DNA from: an uncultured bacterium | GTDB lineage: Bacteria; Muiribacteriota; Ozemobacteria; Ozemobacterales; Ozemobacteraceae | Reading direction: 5' to 3' | DNA length: 38,563 nt | NCBI GenBank assembly: GCA_900317935.1 | Contig: ONIU01000073.1 | Span: 1-38,563 of the forward strand | Part shown: positions 24,043 through 32,865 of the stretch, piece after piece | Layout of the letters: every line of letters starts with the position of its first letter | How positions within the stretch are numbered: position 1 is the stretch's first letter | Program-made: the position numbers and the translations under genes | The notes under the pieces: model-generated | Database searches by the model: none | What the model saw: the letters and a program-made list of their open reading frames with translations, nothing else | Told to the model about the DNA's origin: nothing

Positions 24043-26886
24043 TTATTCTATTCTTTCACGCTTTTCTTCTAAGGTTCTGATATCTAAGGTTCTGCCGAGA
24101 ACGCCTATATCAAGTTCAAATTCACGTTTATTGCCAGATATATCTTCAGCTTGAACAAGCAATTTATAAGCAGAATCACCTTGTTTCAAATTACCATTTT
24201 TATCAAAGTTTTCCTGGCGGAAAACATATTCTAATGGTTTATCTCCAGCTTCTTCTTTTACTACTTCTTTACCATTATTATCGATAAATGTATATTTGAA
24301 TGTAGAAGGCTGCAAACCACCAAACTTTTCAGAGCTATCATAAGCCACATTATCAAATGCATGAGCATAGAATATTAAACGAGTACCTTTCTGACAAACA
24401 AAGCCATTTCTATTTAACGAATCATTAATAGTAGAAACAGCATTACCAGAAGCATCGCCTTTTAAATAAGTATCATATAATGAATTAACATCTACAAAAC
24501 CAGTGTAAGAATAAGTTTGTGATATAGCTGTGTTTCTGCCTATATAAGGAACTTTATCTAAACCAGCATAACTCTTGTGTGTGGTAGTAGAAAAGTTATT
24601 TAAGCCAGCAGCAACATTTTCTTTTGTTCCAAATATATGATAACGATTGGTTCTTGTATCAAGAACAATAACCTGTATTTCTGGAGCAGTCTTATCGTCA
24701 GACTTCAAATAATTTAATGGTTGCCAAGAACTTGTATCCCAAGTATTGTCAAAGTTTTTGCCTTGTACAATAAGGTCATCTACCCAATAAGGAGAAGTGC
24801 TGCTGTTTTTATCAGAATTACCCTTGAGCTCATCAGCAGCATTTTCTGTTGGATTTACAGCATAACTTTCTTTATAAAAGTTTTTAGGATTTGCAGATTC
24901 TAATGGTGTATCAGTCTTGTCGTTTTTATAAACATCAATAATATGTGTATTACCTGCTGGGTCTTTTAATACAGCAAAAACACTAAGATTTCTATCAATT
25001 TCTTTTCCTGGTTCTATTTCTGGATACTTATCGCTAGCATGCCAAGGCTTTGGATTATCAATAGTAAAACTGCCAGAAATTGATGAAATAGAACCAATCA
25101 GTCTTCCATCATCTCCAGTTATTGGTTTCAAAACCTTAACAGGGTCAACTTTTACGTTAACAGCTTTTTTCCAATACCAGCTTGTATTATGAGTATAAGT
25201 CTTAAACTTCGGATCATGACCACTTTCATTGCCTTGAGCAAAATCAAGCAAACCATTACCCTTTAATTCTTCAATGCTATTTATTGTCTTAGGTTCATAA
25301 TTATAAATTGGATAGTTGTAATAGAAAGTGACTTCCATTTTATCTGTATTCTGAGAAATATCTCCACTAGGAGTTTTTTCTATAACAGTATCACCATTCT
25401 TTCTAGCAACTATATTTTTATCTATAAATGGATTAGAATCCAATATATTGATTTCATATTTGAATGTTGAAGAAAGAGAATCTTTATCAGTTTTACCATC
25501 TTCTTCAGCAAAAGTATTATTTTCTGTCAACTTCATTGTTGTAGAAATAGGACCACAGTTGTCATAAACTTTGTAAGCAGCATAACCAACACCATCTTGT
25601 GGCTTGTCTATAACGATTACAAGGCCACAACTGCATTTTCTGCTTTTGCCAGATTTTTCATAAACATACACATCTTTATTGTCATCATCATCTAATTTAA
25701 TTTTTCCTTTACCTTCAACTTCTACTTCACCACTCTTTTTGCGCTTATAATTCTGTTCTTCCCAAACCCAGAAAATATTAGAAAGCTTATAACCTGCTGG
25801 CGGAGAGTTAACCATAATTTTAATAGCTGCATCTGCTTCTGTGCCATCACTCAAACAGCCTGCAATAGATGGAGTAGTAAAGGTTACATTAAATTTACCA
25901 TCGGAACCACCGTTTGCATTCGGATCAGGATTAATCTTATCGTAATTTATACCACTGACATGAATCTTTTCTTTATTATCATTTTCAACAATATAAGCAA
26001 TATACTTTTTGGGATCCGGTTCTTCCAAACCATAATCTATATCTTTCATCAATAAACCAGATTTTGAATAGACAATAAGATTATCTTCAGAATTATTTTC
26101 TTTATAAGCCATAAACGAAGAATCAGATTTTGCTTTTTCGCTTGAAGAATCGTAAATATAAGGAACTATTTCGCCTAATTTTAAATTCCAATGCACACCA
26201 GGCAACATAGCATTAATGCCTTCTAATTCAATAATGTCGGATTTATAAGTAGCATCAACAGTAGGGCTGTCCTTATAACCAGAATCTTGACCTTTAACAA
26301 TAGAAACTTCCAGTTTTTCACCGGTAGCAGCAAACATACCTAGTTTAAGCTGAGGACCAGAAATCCCAGCTTCTATAACCTCATCCTGATTCTTTATACC
26401 TTTTTCTCTAGTAAAAGCTTCTTTAACGTCTTTTCTATTACCATTGAGAGTAAAAAATTTACTCATGGCACTTAGCGGGAAGAAACCATAACCGCCAACT
26501 TTACCGATTTCTTCATCAGGATAAATTTTACCACCTTCATTATGACCGTCAATAATATATTCATATTCTTCTACTTTTCTTTTAAAAGAATCAGAATTAG
26601 GGTCTGCAGGATTATTATGGCAGACAGGATCCCACACAATTTTTAATTCGACTTTGCTTCCTTCTGGAATAAGATAATGAAACTGCCCGTCTTTGTCTCC
26701 TTCTATCAAGGTAACTAGGCCTTTACTTTGAGCTTCTTTAATTGTCATCTTAGAACCATCTTTTGTGGTTATACCAACTGGCATAGCTGTTGCAGAAGGA
26801 TGAGCAGGTAGCTCACAAGCATTTAAACAGTTACCAGCCAACAAAAGCATCAAACAGGCCAATGCACTCTTACCAAAATAATTCAT
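24043..26886 (-). CDS. Large exported protein of the pilin-like operon
   Basis: A 947-residue protein with a signal peptide (hydrophobic 8-20) and C24 in LNAC, an imperfect lipobox, so a lipoprotein is possible. The chain is rich in Asp, Lys, Gly and Ser, with many short beta-type stretches and one CSC pair (RKCSCGLVIVI). I see no catalytic motif, no PilY1 beta-propeller and no membrane segment after the N-terminus. Ig-like folds are a guess: SSISGSFTIDNPKPW and SVFAVLKDPAGNTHIIDVYK read like filament or Ig-type domains. It follows the PilX-like gene by 23 bp with AAGGAG before ATG 26886, as the last gene of the operon. By position it may be the exported or tip component of a pilus-like machine. 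Confidence 0.7.
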   Translation of the reverse strand: MNYFGKSALACLMLLLAGNCLNACELPAHPSATAMPVGITTKDGSKMTIKEAQSKGLVTLIEGDKDGQFHYLIPEGSKVELKIVWDPVCHNNPADPNSDSFKRKVEEYEYIIDGHNEGGKIYPDEEIGKVGGYGFFPLSAMSKFFTLNGNRKDVKEAFTREKGIKNQDEVIEAGISGPQLKLGMFAATGEKLEVSIVKGQDSGYKDSPTVDATYKSDIIELEGINAMLPGVHWNLKLGEIVPYIYDSSSEKAKSDSSFMAYKENNSEDNLIVYSKSGLLMKDIDYGLEEPDPKKYIAYIVENDNKEKIHVSGINYDKINPDPNANGGSDGKFNVTFTTPSIAGCLSDGTEADAAIKIMVNSPPAGYKLSNIFWVWEEQNYKRKKSGEVEVEGKGKIKLDDDDNKDVYVYEKSGKSRKCSCGLVIVIDKPQDGVGYAAYKVYDNCGPISTTMKLTENNTFAEEDGKTDKDSLSSTFKYEINILDSNPFIDKNIVARKNGDTVIEKTPSGDISQNTDKMEVTFYYNYPIYNYEPKTINSIEELKGNGLLDFAQGNESGHDPKFKTYTHNTSWYWKKAVNVKVDPVKVLKPITGDDGRLIGSISSISGSFTIDNPKPWHASDKYPEIEPGKEIDRNLSVFAVLKDPAGNTHIIDVYKNDKTDTPLESANPKNFYKESYAVNPTENAADELKGNSDKNSSTSPYWVDDLIVQGKNFDNTWDTSSWQPLNYLKSDDKTAPEIQVIVLDTRTNRYHIFGTKENVAAGLNNFSTTTHKSYAGLDKVPYIGRNTAISQTYSYTGFVDVNSLYDTYLKGDASGNAVSTINDSLNRNGFVCQKGTRLIFYAHAFDNVAYDSSEKFGGLQPSTFKYTFIDNNGKEVVKEEAGDKPLEYVFRQENFDKNGNLKQGDSAYKLLVQAEDISGNKREFELDIGVLGRTLDIRTLEEKRERIE

Positions 26887-26909
26887 AAATCATTCTCCTT
26901 CTTTTCAGC

Positions 26910-27497
26910 TCAATTTGCACCAGTTAATTGAATAACCTTTTCTAATTGTTCTTTTCTGAAACCAGCATTACCTTTTTCCATCTTGCCTTCACCTACAGAA
27001 ACAATTTTCGCAGTTAAATAGGTCTTTTTTGCATTAACGTCATTATAAGCACTAATTACTTCCAGTTTTTGTATTTTATATTTATTCATACTAGGAGCAA
27101 TACGTTCAGGATCAATAACCCATTCAATACCACCTTCATCCTCGATTGAATTACAGTCTTTGGCAAATATTTCTAACCCCTTTGGACTAGCCTTTCCAGC
27201 AGCAGGAGGATTACCATCTTTATCATAAACGATACCTCTGAAAGGACAATAACCCAAACCAAGAACACCTGAATCGTAAGCCTCTTGTGGAAAAACAGAT
27301 AACTTCAATAACATATGCTGAGCAGCAGACTGAGCAAGAAAATTCACTCTCAAGAAATGAAAATTACTAACATTCTGCTGTTTAGACTGTTTTCTAAAAT
27401 GAACAACAGAAACCGTCATAACCATAACACAGAGAACAATAAGCAACACAACAGGTACTGCAATACCTTTACGAGAGTTTAACAATAATTTATTCAA
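26910..27497 (-). CDS. PilX-like minor pseudopilin
   Basis: A 195-residue protein starting at TTG 27497: GGGAGGAGGT lies 9 nt upstream and the start overlaps the stop of the previous gene, so I prefer it over the longer frame open to 27593. The N-terminus is NKLLLNSRKGIAVPVVLLIV then LCVMVMTVSVVHFRKQS, a prepilin-like basic start and hydrophobic helix in which the cut residue is G11 before IAVP. The usual Glu at +5 is absent, as in PilX/GspK-type proteins. NFLAQSAAQHMLLKL fits the helix that follows. Function: minor pilin or pseudopilin that primes a type IV pilus or type II secretion filament. Confidence 0.72.
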   Translation of the reverse strand: MNKLLLNSRKGIAVPVVLLIVLCVMVMTVSVVHFRKQSKQQNVSNFHFLRVNFLAQSAAQHMLLKLSVFPQEAYDSGVLGLGYCPFRGIVYDKDGNPPAAGKASPKGLEIFAKDCNSIEDEGGIEWVIDPERIAPSMNKYKIQKLEVISAYNDVNAKKTYLTAKIVSVGEGKMEKGNAGFRKEQLEKVIQLTGAN

Positions 27498-28080
27498 AAG
27501 TATGATACCTCCTCCCATAAAGTATAAGTTTATTCTTATCATTGTATTTTTTTTCTGCTGGTAGTTTCCATCGTATTTCCAAATAAATATCAATCAACAT
27601 TGGTTGTTTTTCTTCATCAAGATCCGGGTATAAGTCTTTTAAACTATATGTTTCGCTGTTTTCTTCATTAACAATATTATCTTGGGTTTCACCACCAGCG
27701 CTACATAATTGGGGTTTATGAAAAGTCATTTTTGGAATTTTAAACTTAACATCTCCATTTTTGTGAGGGTAAATAGTATAAAATCCAAAAAACTCATTCC
27801 CTTTTCTGATAACTTTATCTTTACCATCAGCAAACTTGCAGGGAACATCTTGCTTAACATTATTTATCAGTTCATTATAATCAGCAACATACATTAAGCG
27901 GTTCATTTCTTCTTTTGCAAGGTTTCCGGCTTCTGCTTCGGCACTCTGTTCACGTGTACCTCTGCTTGAAAAATTCATAAGCCCAAAAATAGGCAGACCA
28001 GCAACAGCAAGCATTACTACTGCTACAAGTATTTCTGTCAAGGTAACAGCCTTATTTTTCTTTTTAAACCTAATAATCAT
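27490..28080 (-). CDS. PilV-like minor prepilin
   Basis: A 196-residue prepilin with the N-methylation-type sequence KKNKAVTLTEILVAVVMLAV: T-L-T-E at the junction and a hydrophobic helix after it. The residue before the cut is Ala rather than Gly. A Glu at +5 and the EAEAGNLAKEEMNRLMYVAD helix match PilV/GspI-like minor pilins. It is the second gene in the operon, 6 bp after the PilW-like gene, and overlaps the TTG start of the PilX-like gene. C-terminal part is a small beta domain with two or three cysteines. Confidence 0.8.
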   Translation of the reverse strand: MIIRFKKKNKAVTLTEILVAVVMLAVAGLPIFGLMNFSSRGTREQSAEAEAGNLAKEEMNRLMYVADYNELINNVKQDVPCKFADGKDKVIRKGNEFFGFYTIYPHKNGDVKFKIPKMTFHKPQLCSAGGETQDNIVNEENSETYSLKDLYPDLDEEKQPMLIDIYLEIRWKLPAEKKYNDKNKLILYGRRYHTFE

Positions 28081-28086
28081 AAAGAA

Positions 28087-28734
28087 TTAAATATCCTTTA
28101 CCACTTTGACTTCAATTCTCGCACCTGTTTGAGCAGAAACAGTCAAATCAGCCTGACCGCTTGTACTATTAACAGCAAAAGTTTCCATATTGATTAAAGC
28201 ACCTTGATTTGATGAACCAGCAACAAATTCTTCTGTTGAAAATTTGATTTTTCCTATCTGGGTCATTACAACCTTATTATCAAATTCTTTTTCAGTTGCA
28301 TCGCTTCCTTCTGTTACTTTTTTTGTATAATAAATTTTGTTATCAGCTATATCTAATGTACAAGTAAAAACAACTCCGGATGTTCCTACAAATGGTTTGC
28401 AAATATACCATTTTGCCAAGCGCTTATTAGAATTACCTTCTATTTCAGCATTTTTACAAAGACTGAAATGTTTGCTTTCATCAATGGAGTTACCATTTAT
28501 TTTAATAACTGATTTATAAGAAGCACGCTGCATTTCTTCACGAATAAAATTTAAACCGTTACGCATTTCGTTCTGCATGCTCAAAGATTTTGTACTTCTT
28601 TGAAAACTTTTTGAAACCCCAGAAAACACCCCATATGCTCCACCCATGAGCAAAACGAAAACTATGCAAGCAATGGAGATTTCCACAACAGTAAAGCCAT
28701 TTTTTCTATTTTTATGTACCATAACAAATACCAT
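28087..28734 (-). CDS. PilW/GspJ-like minor prepilin
   Basis: A 215-residue prepilin with NRKNG|FTVVEISIACIVFVLL, a canonical G|F cut with Glu at +5. The MQNEMRNGLNFIREEMQRAS segment is typical of PilW/GspJ proteins. M5 (28722) gives a normal short leader MVHKNRKNG and may be the real start; neither start has a clear Shine-Dalgarno. First gene of the four-gene operon; a TATAAT box lies on the minus strand at 28776-28771. Confidence 0.82.
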   Translation of the reverse strand: MVFVMVHKNRKNGFTVVEISIACIVFVLLMGGAYGVFSGVSKSFQRSTKSLSMQNEMRNGLNFIREEMQRASYKSVIKINGNSIDESKHFSLCKNAEIEGNSNKRLAKWYICKPFVGTSGVVFTCTLDIADNKIYYTKKVTEGSDATEKEFDNKVVMTQIGKIKFSTEEFVAGSSNQGALINMETFAVNSTSGQADLTVSAQTGARIEVKVVKDI

Positions 28735-28957
28735 ACTAGGTTATTAATCTAAAATTTTTCCCTATTTTTTATTATACTCCAATGATTGATTTATTGCTAT
28801 ATTATTTGTTTAAAAACCTTTTAGAACTATTTTATCGTGCCTATATACAACCTAATACTACCTAACACCAAAATATAATAAATATAAATCAAACCTTAAC
28901 TCTACATATAATAAATACTTATTAATAAAACAAAAAGTTTGCATTTATATGACCTAC

Positions 28958-28986
28958 TTGACTTTAAGTCTTTACAAAACTATTAT
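28958..28986 (+). promoter_or_regulatory. Sigma-70-type promoter of leuS
   Basis: TTGACT (28958-28963), 17-bp spacer, TATTAT (28981-28986). It would give a leader of about 170 nt before leuS. Bases 28777-28957 upstream are AT-rich and hold nothing else I can support. Confidence 0.7.
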
Positions 28987-28992
28987 GTAACA

Positions 28993-29164
28993 TCGCTTGC
29001 TTACGCAAGCGTTTTAGAGATTAGAGAAAAGAGGTTAGAGGTTAGGGGGATTGCTCCCAACCTTCGGTTGACCAGCAACAGAGGTTATGGCAGAGACTAG
29101 CGATTGCAAAAACGATCCTCTTATCTCTAATCTCTTATCTCTAAAATATATGGAGTAGAAAAGC
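28993..29164 (+). promoter_or_regulatory. Structured leuS leader, candidate cis-regulatory RNA
   Basis: Begins with a perfect 7-bp hairpin CGCTTGC/GCAAGCG (28994-29011). Left segment 29012-29034 can pair with 29117-29146 in three helices: 29012-29021 with 29137-29146 (10 bp), 29020-29027 with 29124-29131 (8 bp, overlapping the first by two bases), and 29029-29034 with 29117-29122 (6 bp). Inside is TTGCT..AACC-TTC-GGTT..AGCAA (29051-29078). The right arm ends just before GGAG (29152-29155), the leuS ribosome site. No T-box motif (TGGNACCGCG) is present. Possible attenuator or translational control; low-complexity repeats could also explain the pairing. Confidence 0.45.
29087..29158 (+). CDS. 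Candidate leucine-rich leader peptide upstream of leuS
   Basis: ATG 29087 opens a 23-codon frame ending TAG 29156-29158, six bases before leuS. It reads MAETSDCKNDPLISNLLSLK then YME. Four of the last twelve residues are leucine, using four different codons (CTT, CTC, TTA, CTA), and these lie in the right arm of the leader stem. AGAGG is present but only 2 nt from ATG, a poor spacing. Translation is unproven and the frame could be chance. Confidence 0.3.
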   Translation: MAETSDCKNDPLISNLLSLKYME

Positions 29165-31663
29165 ATGTGTGAAAAATGCGAATACAACTTCAAGAAACTT
29201 GAAGAAAAATGGCAGCCCAAGTGGCGTGAAATGAATCTTTACAAAACAAGTGAAGATCCCAACAAGAAAAAATTCTATTGTTTAGATTTCTTCCCATATC
29301 CATCAGGAAACGGTCTTTCTGTAGGTCACTTACGCAATTACGTTCCAACAGATGTAGTTTCTCGTTTAAAAAGAATGCAAGGTTATAATGTTCTTCACCC
29401 AATGGGGTGGGATGCATTCGGTCTTCCTGCAGAAAACTTTGCTATAAAGCAGGGTGTTCACCCAGCAGTTACAACAGAAAAGAATGCTTCTAATTATCGC
29501 AGACAGCTTTCTTTAGTTGAATGCAGCTACGACTGGGAAAGAGAAATCAACTCAACAGACCCAGACTATTACAAATGGACACAATGGTTTTTCTTACTCC
29601 TTTATAAACGTGGACTAGCCTATAAAGCTGCCGGTGCTCAGTGGTGGTGTCCAAACTGCCGAACAATTCTTGCTAACGAACAGGTTGAACAAGGCCGCTG
29701 TTGGCGCTGTGAAGGATTAGTAGAAAAGAAAGACCTCAATCAGTGGTTCTTCAAAATTACTGATTACGCAGACAGACTTATCGACGACCTCAAGCTCATC
29801 AACTGGCCAGACCGCATTAAGAAAATGCAAGAAAACTGGATAGGCAAGAGCAAAGGTGCAGAAGTTAATTTTAGAGCAAAAAGCCCAATTACCGGCGAAG
29901 AATTTGATCTGCCAATATTCACTACTCGTGTAGATACAATCTTCGGTGTTACTTTCATGACTCTTGCACCAGAACATAAACTGGTTGAAAAGCTTACTCA
30001 CCCAGACAACAAAACTCACCCAGACAACAAAACTTCTGTTGAAGCTTATATAGCAGAATCTCGCAAGAAATCAGAAATAGACAGACTTTCTACTGAAAAA
30101 GAAAAGACTGGAGTTCCTCTGGGTTCTTATGCAATCAATCCATTCAATGGTGAAAAGATTCCAATATACATTGGCGACTACGTTCTTGCTGGTTACGGAA
30201 CAGGTGCCGTTATGGCTGTTCCAGCTCATGACGAAAGAGACTTCGCTTTTGCTAAGAAACACAACATCAATGTAATCGAAGTCATTACCCCAGAAGGCAA
30301 GCCACAAGGCGAACTCAAAGAAGCTTATACAGAATACGGCACTCTTATTAATTCCGGTCAATTCAATGGTTTAAGAAGTGAACAAGCTATTGAAAAGATG
30401 ATTGAATGGCTTGAAGAAAATAAAAAAGGCTGTGGCAGAATCAATTATAAGTTCAGAGACTGGTTGATCAGCCGTCAGAGATATTGGGGAGCTCCAATAC
30501 CTGTTGTTCACTGCGATTGCTGTGGAACAGTTCCTGTTCCAGAAGATCAGTTGCCAGTTCTACTTCCAAATATCAGCGAATTTAAGCCTGGCACAGACGG
30601 TAAATCTCCTCTAGCAGCTATAACAGACTGGGTTAACACAACCTGCCCGAAGTGTGGCAAACCAGCAAAACGTGAAACCGACACAATGGATGGTTTTGCT
30701 TGTTCTTCCTGGTATTTCTTGAGATTCGTAAGCCCAAAATATAAAGAATTTGCTTTCGATAAAGAAAAAGTAAAATACTGGGCACCAGTTGACCTTTATG
30801 TCGGCGGAGCAGAACATGCTGTTATGCATTTACTATATGCTCGTTTCTGGACAAAAGTTATGTATGATGCAGGCTTGATTCCATTCGTAGAACCTTTCCA
30901 ACAGTTGCGCAATCAAGGCATGATGCTTGCTGCTGGCGGCGTTAAAATGAGCAAATCAAAGAACAACGTCATCACTCCAGACGAAATGGTTGAAAAATAT
31001 GGTGCAGACACTCTTAGAGCTTTCATATTGTTCTTGGGAACTTTCGAACTCGAAGTTTCTTGGTCTGATGAAGGCATTAAGGGTATGTATCGTTTCGTTA
31101 AACGTGTTTATGACCTTATCAGCGAATTCCAAGGCGGAGACGAAAAAGCTGAAGGCAAAGAAGCTCAGAATCTTAAAAAGATTCTCAACTATACAATCAA
31201 GCAAGTTACTACTGACATTGAAAACTTCAGCTTCAATACAGCAATTGCTCGTTTGATGGAACTTACCAATGCAATGGTAGACGCAACCAAGAAGACAAAT
31301 CTTGCAAAAACAACTCTCTGGAAAGAAGTTGTTGAAAAGATGCTTCTCATGCTTGCTCCAATAACTCCATTCATAGCAGAAGAACTATGGGAAATCACAG
31401 GAAGAAAAGGCTCTGTTCATCAGCAGTCTTGGCCAGCATATGATGAAAAAGCTCTTGAAGAAAGCAACATCACATTGCCAGTTCAAGTAAACGGCAAGCT
31501 TCGTGACCAGATTGAACTTCCTGCTAATGTTGATGAAGCAACTGCCCGCAAAGCCGCTGAAGCTAGTGAAAAAGTCAAAAAGTATATTGATGGAATGCAA
31601 GTAATTAAGTTTATTTTCGTTCCAAAGAGAATGATAAGCTTTGTTGTAAAACCAGCTAAGTAA
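29165..31663 (+). CDS. leuS: Leucyl-tRNA synthetase
   Basis: An 832-residue class Ia synthetase charging tRNA-Leu with leucine in the cytoplasm. The HIGH-type motif is VGHLRNY (53-59) within FFPYPSGNGLSVGHLRNY, and KMSKS is at 594-598. CxxC-type zinc residues lie in WWCPNCRTILANEQV and CWRCEG. The editing domain has GTGAVMAVPAHDERDFAFA, including the conserved Asp, so post-transfer editing looks intact. FACSSWYFLRF and the anticodon/C-terminal domain with LPVQVNGKLRDQI are present. An 18-bp tandem duplication gives THPDNK twice at residues 278-289. GGAG precedes ATG 29165. Monocistronic between its promoter and a strong terminator. tRNA-Leu(CAA) is in the same window. Confidence 0.98.
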   Translation: MCEKCEYNFKKLEEKWQPKWREMNLYKTSEDPNKKKFYCLDFFPYPSGNGLSVGHLRNYVPTDVVSRLKRMQGYNVLHPMGWDAFGLPAENFAIKQGVHPAVTTEKNASNYRRQLSLVECSYDWEREINSTDPDYYKWTQWFFLLLYKRGLAYKAAGAQWWCPNCRTILANEQVEQGRCWRCEGLVEKKDLNQWFFKITDYADRLIDDLKLINWPDRIKKMQENWIGKSKGAEVNFRAKSPITGEEFDLPIFTTRVDTIFGVTFMTLAPEHKLVEKLTHPDNKTHPDNKTSVEAYIAESRKKSEIDRLSTEKEKTGVPLGSYAINPFNGEKIPIYIGDYVLAGYGTGAVMAVPAHDERDFAFAKKHNINVIEVITPEGKPQGELKEAYTEYGTLINSGQFNGLRSEQAIEKMIEWLEENKKGCGRINYKFRDWLISRQRYWGAPIPVVHCDCCGTVPVPEDQLPVLLPNISEFKPGTDGKSPLAAITDWVNTTCPKCGKPAKRETDTMDGFACSSWYFLRFVSPKYKEFAFDKEKVKYWAPVDLYVGGAEHAVMHLLYARFWTKVMYDAGLIPFVEPFQQLRNQGMMLAAGGVKMSKSKNNVITPDEMVEKYGADTLRAFILFLGTFELEVSWSDEGIKGMYRFVKRVYDLISEFQGGDEKAEGKEAQNLKKILNYTIKQVTTDIENFSFNTAIARLMELTNAMVDATKKTNLAKTTLWKEVVEKMLLMLAPITPFIAEELWEITGRKGSVHQQSWPAYDEKALEESNITLPVQVNGKLRDQIELPANVDEATARKAAEASEKVKKYIDGMQVIKFIFVPKRMISFVVKPAK
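29996..30031 (+). repeat. 18-bp perfect tandem duplication inside leuS
   Basis: ACTCACCCAGACAACAAA occurs twice back to back (29996-30013, 30014-30031), in frame, encoding THPDNK-THPDNK in the editing-domain region before KTS. Confidence 0.95.
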
Positions 31664-31668
31664 TATTA

Positions 31669-31708
31669 TAAAAAGCCGCTTAGATTTTATTATCTAAGCG
31701 GCTTTTTG
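31669..31708 (+). terminator. Rho-independent terminator of leuS
   Basis: AAAAAGCCGCTTAGAT/ATCTAAGCGGCTTTTT, a 16-bp stem with a 6-nt loop and T run, 6 bases after the leuS stop. A run on the left makes it bidirectional. Confidence 0.9.
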
Positions 31709-31748
31709 TTTTTCTCGTAGTTTGGTAGTTATTGTTTTTGTTGTTATC
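31706..31748 (+). repeat. GT-rich dispersed intergenic motif, copy E
   Basis: TCGTAGTTTGGTAGTTATTG then TTTTTGTTGTT directly after the leuS terminator, matching copies C and D almost 30 kb away. The remaining 31749-31858 is AT-rich with one weak imperfect hairpin. Confidence 0.5.
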
Positions 31749-31858
31749 AACATATAAAAAAGCTCTTAAACAAATGTCTAAGGGTTTCTTGTTTTTATTG
31801 TGTTTGTTGTTATAAAGAATCAAACACAAAATAAGTTTACTCTTTGTTTCTCAAAAAA

Positions 31859-31887
31859 TTGTCAAAATTTTGCGGGTATGTTATCAT
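31859..31887 (+). promoter_or_regulatory. Sigma-70-type promoter of the ABC importer operon
   Basis: TTGTCA (31859-31864), 17-bp spacer, TATCAT (31882-31887). No operator-like inverted repeat stands out next to it. Confidence 0.55.
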
Positions 31888-31941
31888 CTAAAAGTTAAAA
31901 TTTAGAATTTTCCTAATAGGCATAAAACAGGAGGGCTTGTT

Positions 31942-32865
31942 TTGGCTATTCGAACTACAAAAGATACCGTAGTTTCATGGGGTTTCTTATCACCTTTCAT
32001 GATTCTATTTCTGGTATTCCTGGTATTCCCGATTTTTTATTCTTTCTATCTCAGTTTTCTAGGTGCTCCAACAGACTTTAGTCTTGCTAACATGAAGTTT
32101 GTTGGCTTAAAAAACTATATAAGAATCATTCAAGACTGGCAGTTCTGGTCTTCTTTGGTAGTTACAGCTTTTTATGCGTTGATCAGTATACCTTCATGTA
32201 TAATCGTTTCATTGGCATTAGCTTTACTACTAGATAACAAACTCTTTGGTAAGAGCTTTTTCAGAAGTGCATTCTTCCTGCCGAATATTCTTGATATGTT
32301 AGTTGTAGGTGTTATCTGGGCATTAATCTATGCTCCAAAATTCGGTGTTCTTGCACAGATAAGCACTGCACTTCTCGGAGAAAACAACTTCTTCAATACA
32401 ACCGGTCTCTTGGGTAGTCCATATACAGCTCTTTTAGCAGTTATTTTTGCTATGACTTTAAAAGGTGCAGGTTTCGGTATGGTATTGTTCTTGGCAGCCC
32501 TCCAGAACATCCCTAATGATGTATATGAAGCCGCTGATATAGATGGTGCAAGCGAATGGGAAAAATTTACATTAATAACCGTTCCTCTGCTTAGGCCTAT
32601 TATTTTCTTTATGGTTATTACAGGTATCATTGGTTCTTTAAATGCTTTTACAGAAATATACGCAATGACTTCAGGCGGACCACAGGTTGTTATTGGCGGT
32701 GAAGCCATAGGTTCTACTTCTGTTGCTGGTTACTATCTGTATAAGCAGTTTGATGCTGGTAACTATGGCTACGCTGCAGCAATATCTTATATTATGCTTA
32801 TTATCACTCTTGGTATTACATATATTCAGCAAAAGCTAGCAGCAAAGAAAGCAGGTGCAAAATGA
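31942..32865 (+). CDS. Sugar ABC transporter permease, MalF/UgpA-like
   Basis: A 307-residue inner-membrane permease of the CUT1 carbohydrate type with six helices. The cytoplasmic EAA loop [20 protein letters not shown] followed by PLLRP is the ATPase contact. The N-terminus [20 protein letters not shown] and KNYIRIIQD are family features. The start is TTG 31942 with AGGAGG 7 nt upstream. It overlaps the next permease by 4 bp (ATGA). First gene of a three-gene importer unit that lacks an ATPase gene; in this class a shared MsmK/UgpC-type ATPase is often encoded elsewhere. Substrate unknown. Confidence 0.92.
   Translation: MAIRTTKDTVVSWGFLSPFMILFLVFLVFPIFYSFYLSFLGAPTDFSLANMKFVGLKNYIRIIQDWQFWSSLVVTAFYALISIPSCIIVSLALALLLDNKLFGKSFFRSAFFLPNILDMLVVGVIWALIYAPKFGVLAQISTALLGENNFFNTTGLLGSPYTALLAVIFAMTLKGAGFGMVLFLAALQNIPNDVYEAADIDGASEWEKFTLITVPLLRPIIFFMVITGIIGSLNAFTEIYAMTSGGPQVVIGGEAIGSTSVAGYYLYKQFDAGNYGYAAAISYIMLIITLGITYIQQKLAAKKAGAK

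Noticed and set aside
27498..27593. Longer N-terminus of the PilX-like protein, starting upstream at 27593
   Set aside because: It would overlap the PilV-like gene by about 100 bp; the TTG at 27497 has a strong GGGAGGAGGT site and gives a normal prepilin N-terminus.
28993..29164. T-box riboswitch upstream of leuS
   Set aside because: The conserved TGGNACCGCG-type antiterminator sequence is absent and no terminator with a T run lies in the leader.
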